From NCBI GenBank assembly GCA_024640305.1, contig JAHEFG010000044.1:1-64000 (forward strand): DNA of 64,000 bases, read 5' to 3'. The notes under the pieces were generated by a model. It was not told the origin of the DNA. It was given only the letters and a program-made list of their open reading frames with translations, and did no database searches. This document shows, in pieces, positions 1 to 8,691 of this stretch; position 1 is the stretch's first letter; every line of letters begins with the position of its first letter. Source of the stretch: Gammaproteobacteria bacterium. Lineage in GTDB: Bacteria > Pseudomonadota > Gammaproteobacteria > Steroidobacterales > Woeseiaceae. The position numbers and the translations under genes are program-made.

Positions 1-1170
1 ACGAATCAGGTCGTCATCGGCCATGTCGGCAAGTCTGGAAACATCACTTACGATGCCGTGGCTGATATCACGTTCAAACTGCCGAGCAACGACGAGTATG
101 AGCTTCGCGTGTCGCTGCAGGGTGCGACGACATCGGTGGCCGTCCTCGGCGGTAACGGGGCGAACCAGACCTGGTACGAGGTGCTCGGGCATGTCTTCAA
201 TGCCGTGACCGTGGACGGCCAGGCCGGCGTCCTCTCGGTCAGTGGCCAGAGCACGATCAATAGTTTCGCCATCAGGACTGATGACCCGGCGTTCATCTCC
301 GCCGGAGAAGAACTCCTTGCGCCGTCTCTGTCATTGGAAACGGACGTTCCGCTACTCGAGTCCAATGCGGTGCAGCCGATACTGGATGAAGCGATAAGCA
401 GACTCAGCAAGGCCTTTGCGCTCGACAGCGAACAGCAGGCAGCACTTGCCGACATGGACGTTACTATCGCGGACCTGCCCGGACTGGTGCTGGCTCGTCA
501 TAATGGCAACGTGATCGAACTGGATCGCGATGCGGCAGGCCACGGCTGGTTCGTCGATCCGACCCCGGATGCGGATAACGAGTTCGACGCAGACGGCAAG
601 GCGCTTGCCGGAGCCGGTGCTGAAGGTGATATCGATCTCCTCACGGCAATCACTCACGAGTTTGGCCACGTACTGGGCTTCGATCACGACACCGGTGGTC
701 CCATTATGGCCGACTCGCTGACGGCTGGTGTGCGGCTGCAGCCCGGCGAAGAAGCGATGGCCAGCGCAACGGTTAGCGAGGAGTCCAGGACTCTGGTCTT
801 CAATGAGACTCTGGGCCGCTTGTTGAGCGTCAAAGATGCTGCTTACGCGGCGTTGTTTGGCGATACGGATTTCGATGGTGTTGTAGACGATTGGGATCTG
901 GACGGTCACAGTGATATCGGCCGTGCAATCCACGATTCGAGTCGGAGCGACGCGCGCACAGAAGACACGCGAGTCGACCGCAAGGTCATGGCCGATGAAA
1001 TCGAGCCGGACGCCGAAACCGGGTTGACGACAAACAGGTTTGATGAAGCAGATATCAATCTTCCGGGCACGAACTTGCAGAGGAAATTGCCCGCACCGAG
1101 CACCGGGTTGATCGCCTGGACGAGCGAGTCCAGACTCTCGGATAAGACCTTCAACTTCCTCGATACTTAA
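1..1170 (+). CDS. C-terminal part of a large exported protein with a matrixin-like metalloprotease motif (5' end outside window)
   Basis: The reading frame is open to the left edge, so the GTG at 58 is probably not the real start and at least 389 residues of a longer protein are present. A zinc-metalloprotease motif of the HExxHxxGxxH type (HEFGHVLGFDHD, coded at 655-690) is followed by a short turn with a Met (GPIMADSL), as in matrixin/M10 (metzincin) peptidases. The first ~90 residues look like beta-rich repeat sequence (NITYDAVADITFKL). The tail after residue ~300 is Asp-rich and hydrophilic. The downstream cassette of adaptor, site-2 protease and SecA-like genes suggests this is its export substrate; similar cassettes sit beside giant LEPR-XLL-type proteins, but the N-terminus that would confirm that is not in the window. 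Protease motif seen directly; substrate role inferred. Confidence 0.75.
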   Translation, partial: TNQVVIGHVGKSGNITYDAVADITFKLPSNDEYELRVSLQGATTSVAVLGGNGANQTWYEVLGHVFNAVTVDGQAGVLSVSGQSTINSFAIRTDDPAFISAGEELLAPSLSLETDVPLLESNAVQPILDEAISRLSKAFALDSEQQAALADMDVTIADLPGLVLARHNGNVIELDRDAAGHGWFVDPTPDADNEFDADGKALAGAGAEGDIDLLTAITHEFGHVLGFDHDTGGPIMADSLTAGVRLQPGEEAMASATVSEESRTLVFNETLGRLLSVKDAAYAALFGDTDFDGVVDDWDLDGHSDIGRAIHDSSRSDARTEDTRVDRKVMADEIEPDAETGLTTNRFDEADINLPGTNLQRKLPAPSTGLIAWTSESRLSDKTFNFLDT

Positions 1171-1295
1171 TTGAAGGAGTAATCGTAGCTATCTGATAAA
1201 TAATGAAATAATCACCCAATGCCAAGCTGGGTTTGTGTTAAACTTGTTGCCGTCCGTAAAAAAAAACGGAAATAATCCGTACTTTGACGAGCTAT

Positions 1296-1307
1296 TGACA
1301 GCTGTCA
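1296..1307. promoter_or_regulatory. 12-bp perfect palindrome upstream of the secretion cassette
   Basis: TGACAGCTGTCA is a perfect inverted repeat 28 bp before the ATG of the DUF3467 gene, in a 164-bp intergenic stretch that separates the giant protein from the rest of the cassette. A dimeric regulator could bind here. No clear -10 box was identified around it. Confidence 0.3.
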
Positions 1308-1334
1308 TTCAAACAAGAGAGGACTCAGAGAATC

Positions 1335-1736
1335 ATGGCAAATAAGAAAAGCGATATGGATGCCGCGGGCATCGATGTAGGGCAGCCAGCGGCGCCCACG
1401 GTGGATTGGGATGACTCCGAAATGCGTAGCACCTACGCAAACGTCGTTAATGCCTCAAGCACGCGAGAAGAAGTTACGATTTTCTTCGGCACAAATGATA
1501 CCTGGAAACCGACGGCAGAGCGGAAGTTCCATGTCAGCCTGACCGATCGGATCGTGTTGAACCCGTATGCAGCCAAGCGGCTGTGGGTGCTTCTTGGCGC
1601 TATCCTCGGCGAGTATGAATCGCGCTTCGGAGCGCTGCCGATGGAGGGCGTTAAGGCCGCCACTCCCAAGGCTACGGCGGCCGCGAAGGGTGACGGCGGC
1701 AAGAGCAAAGCTCAGCCGCCCGCCAAAGCCAATTAG
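1335..1736 (+). CDS. DUF3467 family protein
   Basis: 133 aa. The central part carries the DUF3467 pattern: YANVVNASSTREEVTIFF near residue 34, a RIVLNPYAAKRL block near residue 73 and a YESRFG tail near residue 96. The last ~30 residues are Ala/Lys-rich and probably disordered. No signal peptide or membrane segment, so it is cytoplasmic. The start ATG follows a purine-rich GAGAGGA site. DUF3467 has no established function. Its place between the giant protein and the adaptor/SecA-like genes suggests a chaperone or coupling role in export, which is inference. Confidence 0.8.
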   Translation: MANKKSDMDAAGIDVGQPAAPTVDWDDSEMRSTYANVVNASSTREEVTIFFGTNDTWKPTAERKFHVSLTDRIVLNPYAAKRLWVLLGAILGEYESRFGALPMEGVKAATPKATAAAKGDGGKSKAQPPAKAN

Positions 1737-1764
1737 CCGGTCGTACCTCTGTTATCGCTGCTTT

Positions 1765-1789
1765 CCACGCGGCATTACCTGCCGTGTGG
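1765..1789 (+). other. RNA hairpin between DUF3467 gene and GAF/HlyD gene
   Basis: CCACGCGGC and GCCGTGTGG form a 9-bp stem with one G-U pair and a 7-nt loop. It ends 14 nt before the GTG start of the next gene and has no clean T-run after it, so it could be an attenuating or RNA-processing hairpin rather than a full terminator. Confidence 0.35.
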
Positions 1790-1803
1790 GATCGTGATTT
1801 ATT

Positions 1804-3678
1804 GTGGTTACTCAGACGTCTGCAGACGCTACCGGTACGGCTCACGCCGCAAGTAACTTTGCCTTCCTTGATGCAGCTCTGTGGAAACGATTCCGCAGTG
1901 CGCGTAGTACGGCAGATGTGGCTAATGCGTGGCTGGCCCTGCAGTGCCGTTTTATCGACGGCGCAAACAGTGGCGTCGTGGTGCTTGGCGAGCCGGACGT
2001 GGGCCCCTATGCGCCGGTCGCTTACTGGCCTGACCAGGAGGCTCACGATCCGGAGTTAGCGGCTGCGGCCGAACACGCGATGTTGGGACGCGAAGGAGTG
2101 GTGCTTGGCGCATCGGAGGGTTCTGGCGAGGCAGAGACCACCTGTGTAGCGCACCCGTTGCTAATAGACGATCGCATTTGCGGTGTGGTTGCCATTTCTG
2201 TAGCAGGCCCATCGGCGCAGATGCGCAATGTGATGCGTCAGCTCCAGTGGGGCACTGGCTGGATTGAAGCGCTATGGCGCCGCAAGCAAAGCCGCAACGA
2301 TGAAGAGTTCCGTGAACAAACTGCGACCACATTCGATATGGTGGCCACCGTTCTCGAACAAGCCCGCTTTCGAGATGCCTGCAACGGCCTCGTCACCGAG
2401 ATGGCGGTACGACTGAATTGTGATCAGGTGAGTATCGGGTTTGTGCGCCGTGACCAGGCTGAAGTCGTCGCGGTTTCCCACACCGCGCGATTCGGTGCGC
2501 GAATGAACCTCATCCGGGATATTGGCGCCGCGATGGACGAGGCTATCGACCAGCATGCGGTCGTCAGTTACCCGGTGATCGAAGACTGGGAGTATCGTGT
2601 GACGCGCGAGCATGCGGCGCTGGCCGCCACATATCATCTCGGTGCCGTACTCACGGTACCGCTGCATGTCCAGGAGCGCCTGGTCGGTGCGCTCACTTTC
2701 GAACGCGGGCTTGGCGAAGAGTTCGATGAGGCAACGGTGGAGATGGCTGACGCTGTAGCCAGCGTCGTTGGCCCGATGCTCGAAGAGAAACGCCTGAATG
2801 ATCGCAATATTCTGGTTAAGGTCGGGGAGTCGCTGTCGACGCAGCTCAGGCGCCTCGTCGGGCCGCATTACTTTGGGCGTAAGCTCGCGACCGCGATTGG
2901 CGTTCTGCTCATTGTCTTTTTCTCTTTCGCCACGGGCGATTTTCGGGTGACGTCAGACGCCGTGCTGGAAGGCCTGGTACAGCGATCTGTTGTGGCACCC
3001 TTCGAGGGCTATCTGGCTACCCAGAACGTGCGGGCGGGGGAAACTGTGACAGAAGGCCAGTTGCTCGCAACGCTGGATGACCGCGATCTTTCTCTGGAAC
3101 GACTCAGGTGGAGCACAACCTATCGGCAGCATCTTGCTGAATATGATCGTGCGCTTGCCGAGCGCGAGCGAGCCGAGGCCAATATCATCCGGACGCAGAT
3201 TGATCAGGCGGCCGCACAGATCGAGTTGCTGGATGAGCAGTTGATGCGCACACGCGTCGTTGCGCCTTTCGACGGCATAATCATCTCCGGCGACCTGAGT
3301 CAGTCTGTCGGCGCAACTGTGGAACGTGGTCAGGAGTTCTTTAAAATCACGCCGCTTGATGCTTACCGCGTGATTCTCGAAGTGGATGACGGGGAAATCG
3401 AGCACATCCAGATCGGACAAACAGGCACGCTGCGGATCGCGTCGATTCCTGAGGATCCCCTGGATTTTACCGTGGAGCGCATCACGCCTGTTTCCGAGCA
3501 GAGTGATGGACGGAATTTCTTTCGCGTGGAAGCGCAATTGCACCGCATCACCGAGCGCATCCGCCCGGGCATGAAGGGTGTCGCAAAAACAAATATCGAA
3601 GAGCGTCTTCTCATCCGGATCTGGACTGAGGGGCTCGTGGACTGGATCCGGCTCATGCTATGGAAGTGGCTGCCCTAG
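1804..3678 (+). CDS. GAF domain-membrane fusion protein (HlyD-like)
   Basis: 624 aa, GTG start. The N-terminal ~180 residues are cytoplasmic and unassigned; a GAF-like sensor domain spans roughly residues 188-334. One membrane helix lies near residues 359-378 (ATAIGVLLIVFFSFATGDF). After it come the two half-motifs of a biotinyl-lipoyl/HlyD domain (VVAPFEGYLATQNVRAGETV and later RVVAPFDGIIISGDLSQ) separated by a coiled coil, then a beta-barrel part. This is an inner-membrane-anchored periplasmic adaptor with a cytoplasmic ligand-sensing domain, an unusual fusion, since HlyD proteins normally have only a short cytoplasmic tail. It is followed after 12 nt by the M50 gene. Probably links export to a cytoplasmic signal; this is inferred from architecture. 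Confidence 0.8.
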   Translation: MVTQTSADATGTAHAASNFAFLDAALWKRFRSARSTADVANAWLALQCRFIDGANSGVVVLGEPDVGPYAPVAYWPDQEAHDPELAAAAEHAMLGREGVVLGASEGSGEAETTCVAHPLLIDDRICGVVAISVAGPSAQMRNVMRQLQWGTGWIEALWRRKQSRNDEEFREQTATTFDMVATVLEQARFRDACNGLVTEMAVRLNCDQVSIGFVRRDQAEVVAVSHTARFGARMNLIRDIGAAMDEAIDQHAVVSYPVIEDWEYRVTREHAALAATYHLGAVLTVPLHVQERLVGALTFERGLGEEFDEATVEMADAVASVVGPMLEEKRLNDRNILVKVGESLSTQLRRLVGPHYFGRKLATAIGVLLIVFFSFATGDFRVTSDAVLEGLVQRSVVAPFEGYLATQNVRAGETVTEGQLLATLDDRDLSLERLRWSTTYRQHLAEYDRALAERERAEANIIRTQIDQAAAQIELLDEQLMRTRVVAPFDGIIISGDLSQSVGATVERGQEFFKITPLDAYRVILEVDDGEIEHIQIGQTGTLRIASIPEDPLDFTVERITPVSEQSDGRNFFRVEAQLHRITERIRPGMKGVAKTNIEERLLIRIWTEGLVDWIRLMLWKWLP

Positions 3679-3690
3679 CCCTGCGCTTTC

Positions 3691-5838
3691 ATGGAAAAAT
3701 CACTTTTCAGCCCGAACTGGTACCGCGCGCAAGACGCCAGGCCATGCCTTCGCAGCCACGCCAGGATCCATCGCCATCATTATCGCGGTCAACTGTGGTA
3801 TGTGCTTCAGGATCGCACGTCCGGACGTTTCCTGCGTTTCACACCCGCAGCCTATCTTGTCATCAGCCTGATGAACGGTCAGCGCACGGTGCAGGAAATC
3901 TGGGACCTTTCATGTGAGCGGCTAGGCGATGATGTCCTGACCCAGGACGAGATGATCTCGCTTCTCGCGCAACTGCACCAGAGTGACGTTCTGCGAGGTG
4001 ATGGAATTCCCGATTTGGCGGAGAGCTCCGAACGAGCCCGCCGGGAGGGGCGCCGCAAGAAAATCATGGGCCTGATCAACCCATTGGCGGTCAGAATACC
4101 CCTGTTGGATCCGGACAGATTCCTCGCCGCCACGATGCCGGCCATACGGCCACTCATGTCCTGGGTCGGTGCCTTGATATTTGTCGCGGTCGTTGCGAGC
4201 GCAGCTGTGCTCGCAGGCCTGAACTGGCCGCGGCTGACGAACAACATCGCCGACCGCGTGCTGGCGGCGGAGAGTATCTTGTTGCTGCTGCTCACTTACC
4301 CATTCGTCAAAGCCATACACGAGCTCGGCCACGGCTATGTGCTCAAACGACTGGGTGGCGAGGTGCACGAGATGGGTCTGATGTTCCTGGTCTTCCTGCC
4401 GGTACCCTACGTGGATGCATCCGATACTGCGGCATTAAGACACAAGTGGCAGCGCGCTCTCGTCGGGGCGGCTGGCATTCTGGTCGAGGCGTTTCTTGCC
4501 TCCCTCGCGCTGTTCGTCTGGCTGAACGCCGAGGAAGGCATGGTTCGAGCCATTGCCTTCAACGTGATGTTAATCGGCGGTGTTTCGACCCTGCTATTCA
4601 ACGGCAACCCGTTACTCAGGTTCGATGGCTACTACGTGTTTTCCGATCTTATCGAAGCGCCCAACCTCGGCAGTCGCTCGAACCGCTATCTGGGCTACCT
4701 GATTCAACGGCATCTGTTTGGGGTCGAGCACCCCGAGCCTCCGGCAACCGCTCCGGGAGAGGCCCGGTGGCTGATCTTTTATTCCATCGCGTCCTTTTGC
4801 TACCGCATCTTCATCATGACGGTAATCATCTCCGTCGTCGCCACCAAGTTCTTTGTAATTGGTGTGGTGCTGGCGCTGTGGGCAATCGTACTCATGTTGG
4901 GGGTTCCACTGGGCAAGCAGCTTCGTTTTCTGTTTACGAGCCCTGTGCTACGCCGCAACCGACGTCGCGCTCTGGGCGTGACCTCGGGCATCATCGCCAG
5001 TGTCGTAATGTTGGTGATGCTGGTGCCGTTGCCCTATTCGACGGTAACCGAGGGCGTTGTTTGGACGCCGGATGAGTCGACCGTGTTCGCCGGAGCCGCC
5101 GGCGTAGTAAACGAGCTCATTGCGCAACCGAATGCCTATGTGGCCGCCGGGGAACCACTGATCAGGCTACAAGACGACTTCCTGGACGCGAGGGTCAAAG
5201 TGCTCGAGGCTCAGGCTGCCGAATTGCGTTTGAGATATGCAGCGCGGGACACTTTCGATCCGGCCGAGGCAAAAATGGTGCAGGAACGTCTCCAGCTCGC
5301 CGAGGCCGACCTCGACCTGACGCTTGAGCGCCAGCGCGATCTGCTGGTGCACAGTGAAACCGACGGGAGATTTGTGGTGCCACGTGCCGCCGATCTTCCC
5401 GGTCGATTCGTTCGCCAGGGGGAGGTGTTGAGCTTCGTGAGCAAGCAGGAGGACTCGGTTGTGCGCGTTGTTGTGCCCGAGGATCAGGCAGATGTGGTTC
5501 GCAATCGAGTGAGATCGGTGGAGCTCAAGTTCCAAAATCGCGTTACGATGACAGTGTCTGCGGAAATCAATAGAGAGATTCCCGCACTTAGCAATACGCT
5601 GCCGAGCCTGGCACTTAGCACCTTGGGCGGCGGGGAAATCGTGCTTGACCCCACCGATACGAACCAGGTCAGGACAATCTCGAGACTATTGCATCTGGAA
5701 CTCAAGCCCGCGTCCACCGAGCATCTGCCCGCCATGGGCAGTCGAGTTTATGTCCGCTTTACGCACGGCGCTGAACCCCTGGCCTTGCGACTATATCGGG
5801 GCATTCGGCAAGTGTTCCTCAGGCGCTTCAATGTCTGA
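3691..5838 (+). CDS. Site-2-protease-like (M50) membrane protein with PqqD-like and lipoyl domains
   Basis: 715 aa. Residues ~20-110 resemble a PqqD-like peptide-binding fold (a TSGRFLRFTPAAYLVISLMN block followed by an acidic helix). Several membrane helices follow. The M50 zinc motif HELGHGYVLKRLGG is at about residue 210, and the second-ligand motif NGNPLLRFDGYY near residue 303. After the last helices (~430) a periplasmic HlyD-like part contains lipoyl half-motifs (TVFAGAAGVVNELIAQPNAY; RFVVPRAADLPGRFV) around a short coiled coil. The layout matches site-2 protease family proteins of adaptor type, seen with giant secreted proteins. It may bind, cleave or guide the substrate through the membrane. 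ATG start 12 nt after the previous stop; overlaps the secA-like start. Confidence 0.82.
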   Translation: MEKSLFSPNWYRAQDARPCLRSHARIHRHHYRGQLWYVLQDRTSGRFLRFTPAAYLVISLMNGQRTVQEIWDLSCERLGDDVLTQDEMISLLAQLHQSDVLRGDGIPDLAESSERARREGRRKKIMGLINPLAVRIPLLDPDRFLAATMPAIRPLMSWVGALIFVAVVASAAVLAGLNWPRLTNNIADRVLAAESILLLLLTYPFVKAIHELGHGYVLKRLGGEVHEMGLMFLVFLPVPYVDASDTAALRHKWQRALVGAAGILVEAFLASLALFVWLNAEEGMVRAIAFNVMLIGGVSTLLFNGNPLLRFDGYYVFSDLIEAPNLGSRSNRYLGYLIQRHLFGVEHPEPPATAPGEARWLIFYSIASFCYRIFIMTVIISVVATKFFVIGVVLALWAIVLMLGVPLGKQLRFLFTSPVLRRNRRRALGVTSGIIASVVMLVMLVPLPYSTVTEGVVWTPDESTVFAGAAGVVNELIAQPNAYVAAGEPLIRLQDDFLDARVKVLEAQAAELRLRYAARDTFDPAEAKMVQERLQLAEADLDLTLERQRDLLVHSETDGRFVVPRAADLPGRFVRQGEVLSFVSKQEDSVVRVVVPEDQADVVRNRVRSVELKFQNRVTMTVSAEINREIPALSNTLPSLALSTLGGGEIVLDPTDTNQVRTISRLLHLELKPASTEHLPAMGSRVYVRFTHGAEPLALRLYRGIRQVFLRRFNV

Positions 5839-7813
5839 CGTAAGCGGAAGCTGGACTCTGCCACCGCTGGTATACCACCCGGAACGTCCGGAGCGTCGCG
5901 AGGGTTGGGTCGATCGCCTGGAGGCGACCGTAACAGCGTGGCCTGTGGTTGTGCGTGCCCGTTTGGGCGACCCCAGAGTTGCCCGCCTGGTGGCCAGTGT
6001 CAACGCGCTGGAAGACCAGCATCTCAACATGGACGAGCACGCGTTGCAGACGAGTACCGAGGCGCTGCGGGTTCGGCTACGCCGGGACGGGTTTAGTCTG
6101 GACGCGGTGGCAGAGGCCTTTGCGCTCGTTCGCGAAGTCAGCCGTCGCACTTTGGGACTGCGCCATTACGATGTTCAACTGGCGGGCGGCTACGCGATGC
6201 TGAACGGCATGGTGGCGGAGATGGACACAGGGGAAGGCAAGACCCTGACGGCAACCTTGACGGCCGCCACAGCGGCCCTTGCGGGTACCCCGGTGCACGT
6301 CGTTACTGTGAACGATTACCTGGCCAAGCGCGACGCGGAGAACATGGGCCCACTGTACAAGGCTTTGGGTTTGACCGTGGGCACAATCGTGCACGGGCTG
6401 CAGCCACCGCAACGGCAAGCTGCTTATGGCTGCGATATCACGTATACAAGCAATAAGGAAATTGCATTTGATTATCTCCGGGACCGTATTGCCCTGGGCA
6501 ATCAGCCAAGCAGTCTCGCTAGAAAGTTGAAGCGAGTGCAAGGGAGTCGACAGGGCGAAGGCACTGTAATGCGTGGCCTGAAATTCGCCATTGTCGATGA
6601 GGCGGATAGCGTACTGGTGGATGAAGCCCGCACGCCGCTAATTATCTCCCGAGAAACACCTCCGGATCGCGAGCAGCAATGGGCTGAGACGTCGCTGGAT
6701 CTGGTGAAGCAGCTTGAAATCGATCGGGACTACAAGATCCTTCGCACTGAACGGCGGGTCGAGCTAACACGTGCGGGCCGGGATCGACTGGCCGGGTTGG
6801 GCGACGAATTGGGAGGCATCTGGCGAAGCTCCGTGAGGCGTGAGGAGTCCGCGCGGCAAGCGTTGACGGCGCTACACCTGTTTCAAAAGGGAGATCATTA
6901 CCTGGTTCAGGACGACAAGGTGCAAATAGTGGATGAGTACTCTGGTCGCATCATGGCTGATCGCTCCTGGAGTGAAGGTCTGCACCAACTCGTCGAGGCG
7001 AAAGAGGGCTGCACCGTGACTGGGCAAAAAGTACCGATGGCACGAATCACCTATCAACGCTTCTTCCGCCGCTATCAGCGCCTGGCCGGTATGACCGGGA
7101 CTGCGCGGGAAGTGAGTAGGGAACTCTGGGCCGTTTACCGCTTGCCTGCCACCAGGATCGCAACCAACCGTCCGACGCAAAGGCGCCACATGCGCACGCG
7201 CATTCTCAAGTCGGCCGAGCTAAAGTGGCAGGCGATCGCGGAGCGTGCCGCAGAGCTGAGTGCTGGAGGACATGCGGTATTGATTGGTACCCGGTCCGTT
7301 GTTGCCTCGGAGACTCTCAGCGAGCTTCTCACAGATGCCGGGCTGGAACACGAGGTGCTCAACGCGGCTCAGGACAAGCATGAAGCGGAGATTATCGCCA
7401 AGGCCGGAGAGTTGGGCCGAATCACCGTAGCGACCAACATGGCGGGACGGGGCGTCGATATACCAGTCGACGAAAGAGTGCTTGAGAAAGATGGTTTGCA
7501 TGTCATCCTTAGCGAACGCCATGACGCGAGCCGCATCGATCGGCAGTTGGCCGGGCGCTGTGGCCGGCACGGTGAGCCTGGAGCGGTCCAGGCCATGCTC
7601 TCCCTGGAGGATCCTTTGCTCGAACTCATATATCCATTCATCATTCGTTGGACAAGTGCATTGCCCCGTTACTGCAGAAACCCAGTGGCTCTGTTCGTGT
7701 TCTGGAGGGCGCAGCGGCGGGCGGAACGCGCACACTCGTCAGCGAGGCGTGCACTATTGAAGCAGGACCAGAAACTCGGTGACCTGCTGGCTTTCTCGGG
7801 AGGCCTGGAATGA
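5831..7813 (+). CDS. SecA-like preprotein translocase ATPase, short form
   Basis: 660 aa from the ATG at 5831, which overlaps the previous stop by 8 nt; an upstream in-frame start would lie inside the M50 gene. SecA motor motifs are intact: LRHYDVQLAGG, Walker A EMDTGEGKT (~residue 130), VNDYLAKRDAENMGPLYK, Walker B-type VDEADSVLVDEARTPLI (~255), LAGMTGTA and TNMAGRGVDI (~535), then RQLAGRCGRHGEPG. It stops about 80 residues after the second nucleotide-binding domain, so the wing domain, most of the helical scaffold and the SEC-C zinc tail of the ~900-aa housekeeping SecA are missing. This points to a specialised accessory SecA that moves only the cassette's own substrate. ATPase homology is clear; substrate is inferred. 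Confidence 0.88.
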   Translation: MSDVSGSWTLPPLVYHPERPERREGWVDRLEATVTAWPVVVRARLGDPRVARLVASVNALEDQHLNMDEHALQTSTEALRVRLRRDGFSLDAVAEAFALVREVSRRTLGLRHYDVQLAGGYAMLNGMVAEMDTGEGKTLTATLTAATAALAGTPVHVVTVNDYLAKRDAENMGPLYKALGLTVGTIVHGLQPPQRQAAYGCDITYTSNKEIAFDYLRDRIALGNQPSSLARKLKRVQGSRQGEGTVMRGLKFAIVDEADSVLVDEARTPLIISRETPPDREQQWAETSLDLVKQLEIDRDYKILRTERRVELTRAGRDRLAGLGDELGGIWRSSVRREESARQALTALHLFQKGDHYLVQDDKVQIVDEYSGRIMADRSWSEGLHQLVEAKEGCTVTGQKVPMARITYQRFFRRYQRLAGMTGTAREVSRELWAVYRLPATRIATNRPTQRRHMRTRILKSAELKWQAIAERAAELSAGGHAVLIGTRSVVASETLSELLTDAGLEHEVLNAAQDKHEAEIIAKAGELGRITVATNMAGRGVDIPVDERVLEKDGLHVILSERHDASRIDRQLAGRCGRHGEPGAVQAMLSLEDPLLELIYPFIIRWTSALPRYCRNPVALFVFWRAQRRAERAHSSARRALLKQDQKLGDLLAFSGGLE

Positions 7814-8652
7814 TTGGCCCAGTTCTCAATAGACGTGTGGTAATTGCACTAGCCGCTATCCTGCTGCTGTTGTCAGAGACGCAGCTTTATGCGCAGCAGG
7901 ACAGTTACAACTGTGTCATGGAGGCAAAGTCAACAATCGAGCTGCAGAGCGCAGAGGAGGGAATCCTCGATCGAGTGTTAGTAGGGCGCGGACAACGCGT
8001 GAAGGCAGGCGAGATCGTCGCCCGTCTGGAATCCAGGCAGGAGGCATTGACGGCAGAACGCGCAAGGCTGCGTGCTGAAGCGAAAACCGGTGTCGATGGT
8101 GCCAAAGCTCAGAGTGAGTTTCGGCGCAAGGAGGCAGAGCGGCTGGAAGATCTGCGCAGTACAAATGCAATTCCGGAGCGCGACTACACGACTGCTGTGG
8201 TGGAGAGTCGCCTGGCGGAGATCGCTGTGGAAACCGCTGTGATGGAGCATGACATTGCCAAATTGGAGTACGAGCAAGCCAGAAGCCGTCTTGAGCGACG
8301 CTCTATACGCAGTCCGGTCGATGGCGTCGTCGTGGATGTCACGATGTTTCCCGGTGAGTACGTGCACGAGCAGGCGACCGTGTTGACCATCGCTGAGATT
8401 GATCCACTTCACGTAGAAGTGTTCATACCGGTTTCGGAGTATAAGGCCGTGCAGCCAGGCATGCCCGCCAAAGTTTCGCCGGAATTGCCGATCGGCGGCA
8501 ATTTCGATGCGGAGGTTGCCGTGGTCGATAACGTTTTTGACGCCGCAAGCCGCACCTTCCGCGTGCGCCTTGTGTTAGCAAACACCGACTATGAGCTGCC
8601 GGCTGGACTTCGATGCACGGTCCGGTTTCTACGGTCTGGAGGCGATCCCTAA
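7810..8652 (+). CDS. Small HlyD-family periplasmic adaptor
   Basis: 280 aa, joined to the SecA-like gene by an ATGA overlap. Signal peptide or anchor at residues 9-27 (VIALAAILLLLSETQLYAQ). Lipoyl half-motif at ~45-70 (GILDRVLVGRGQRVKAGEIV), an alpha-helical hairpin rich in Glu and Arg at ~75-155, the second half-motif RRSIRSPVDGVVVDVTMFPG at ~160-180, then a beta-barrel domain. Shorter than typical adaptors (350-420 aa) and without an obvious membrane-proximal domain. It is the third lipoyl-bearing protein of the cassette and could bridge the inner-membrane parts to an outer-membrane channel, which is not in the window. Confidence 0.85.
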   Translation: MIGPVLNRRVVIALAAILLLLSETQLYAQQDSYNCVMEAKSTIELQSAEEGILDRVLVGRGQRVKAGEIVARLESRQEALTAERARLRAEAKTGVDGAKAQSEFRRKEAERLEDLRSTNAIPERDYTTAVVESRLAEIAVETAVMEHDIAKLEYEQARSRLERRSIRSPVDGVVVDVTMFPGEYVHEQATVLTIAEIDPLHVEVFIPVSEYKAVQPGMPAKVSPELPIGGNFDAEVAVVDNVFDAASRTFRVRLVLANTDYELPAGLRCTVRFLRSGGDP

Positions 8653-8691
8653 GATATTGCAGTATTGCTTAGCGCCACTGCTGCACCTTAG

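Noticed and set aside
4446-5075. 209-aa + strand frame inside the M50 gene
   Set aside because: Arg/Gly/His-rich shadow of a clear membrane-protein gene in another frame.
5831-7813. Housekeeping secA
   Set aside because: Too short (660 aa), lacks the SEC-C zinc tail, and is embedded in an adaptor/M50 cassette.
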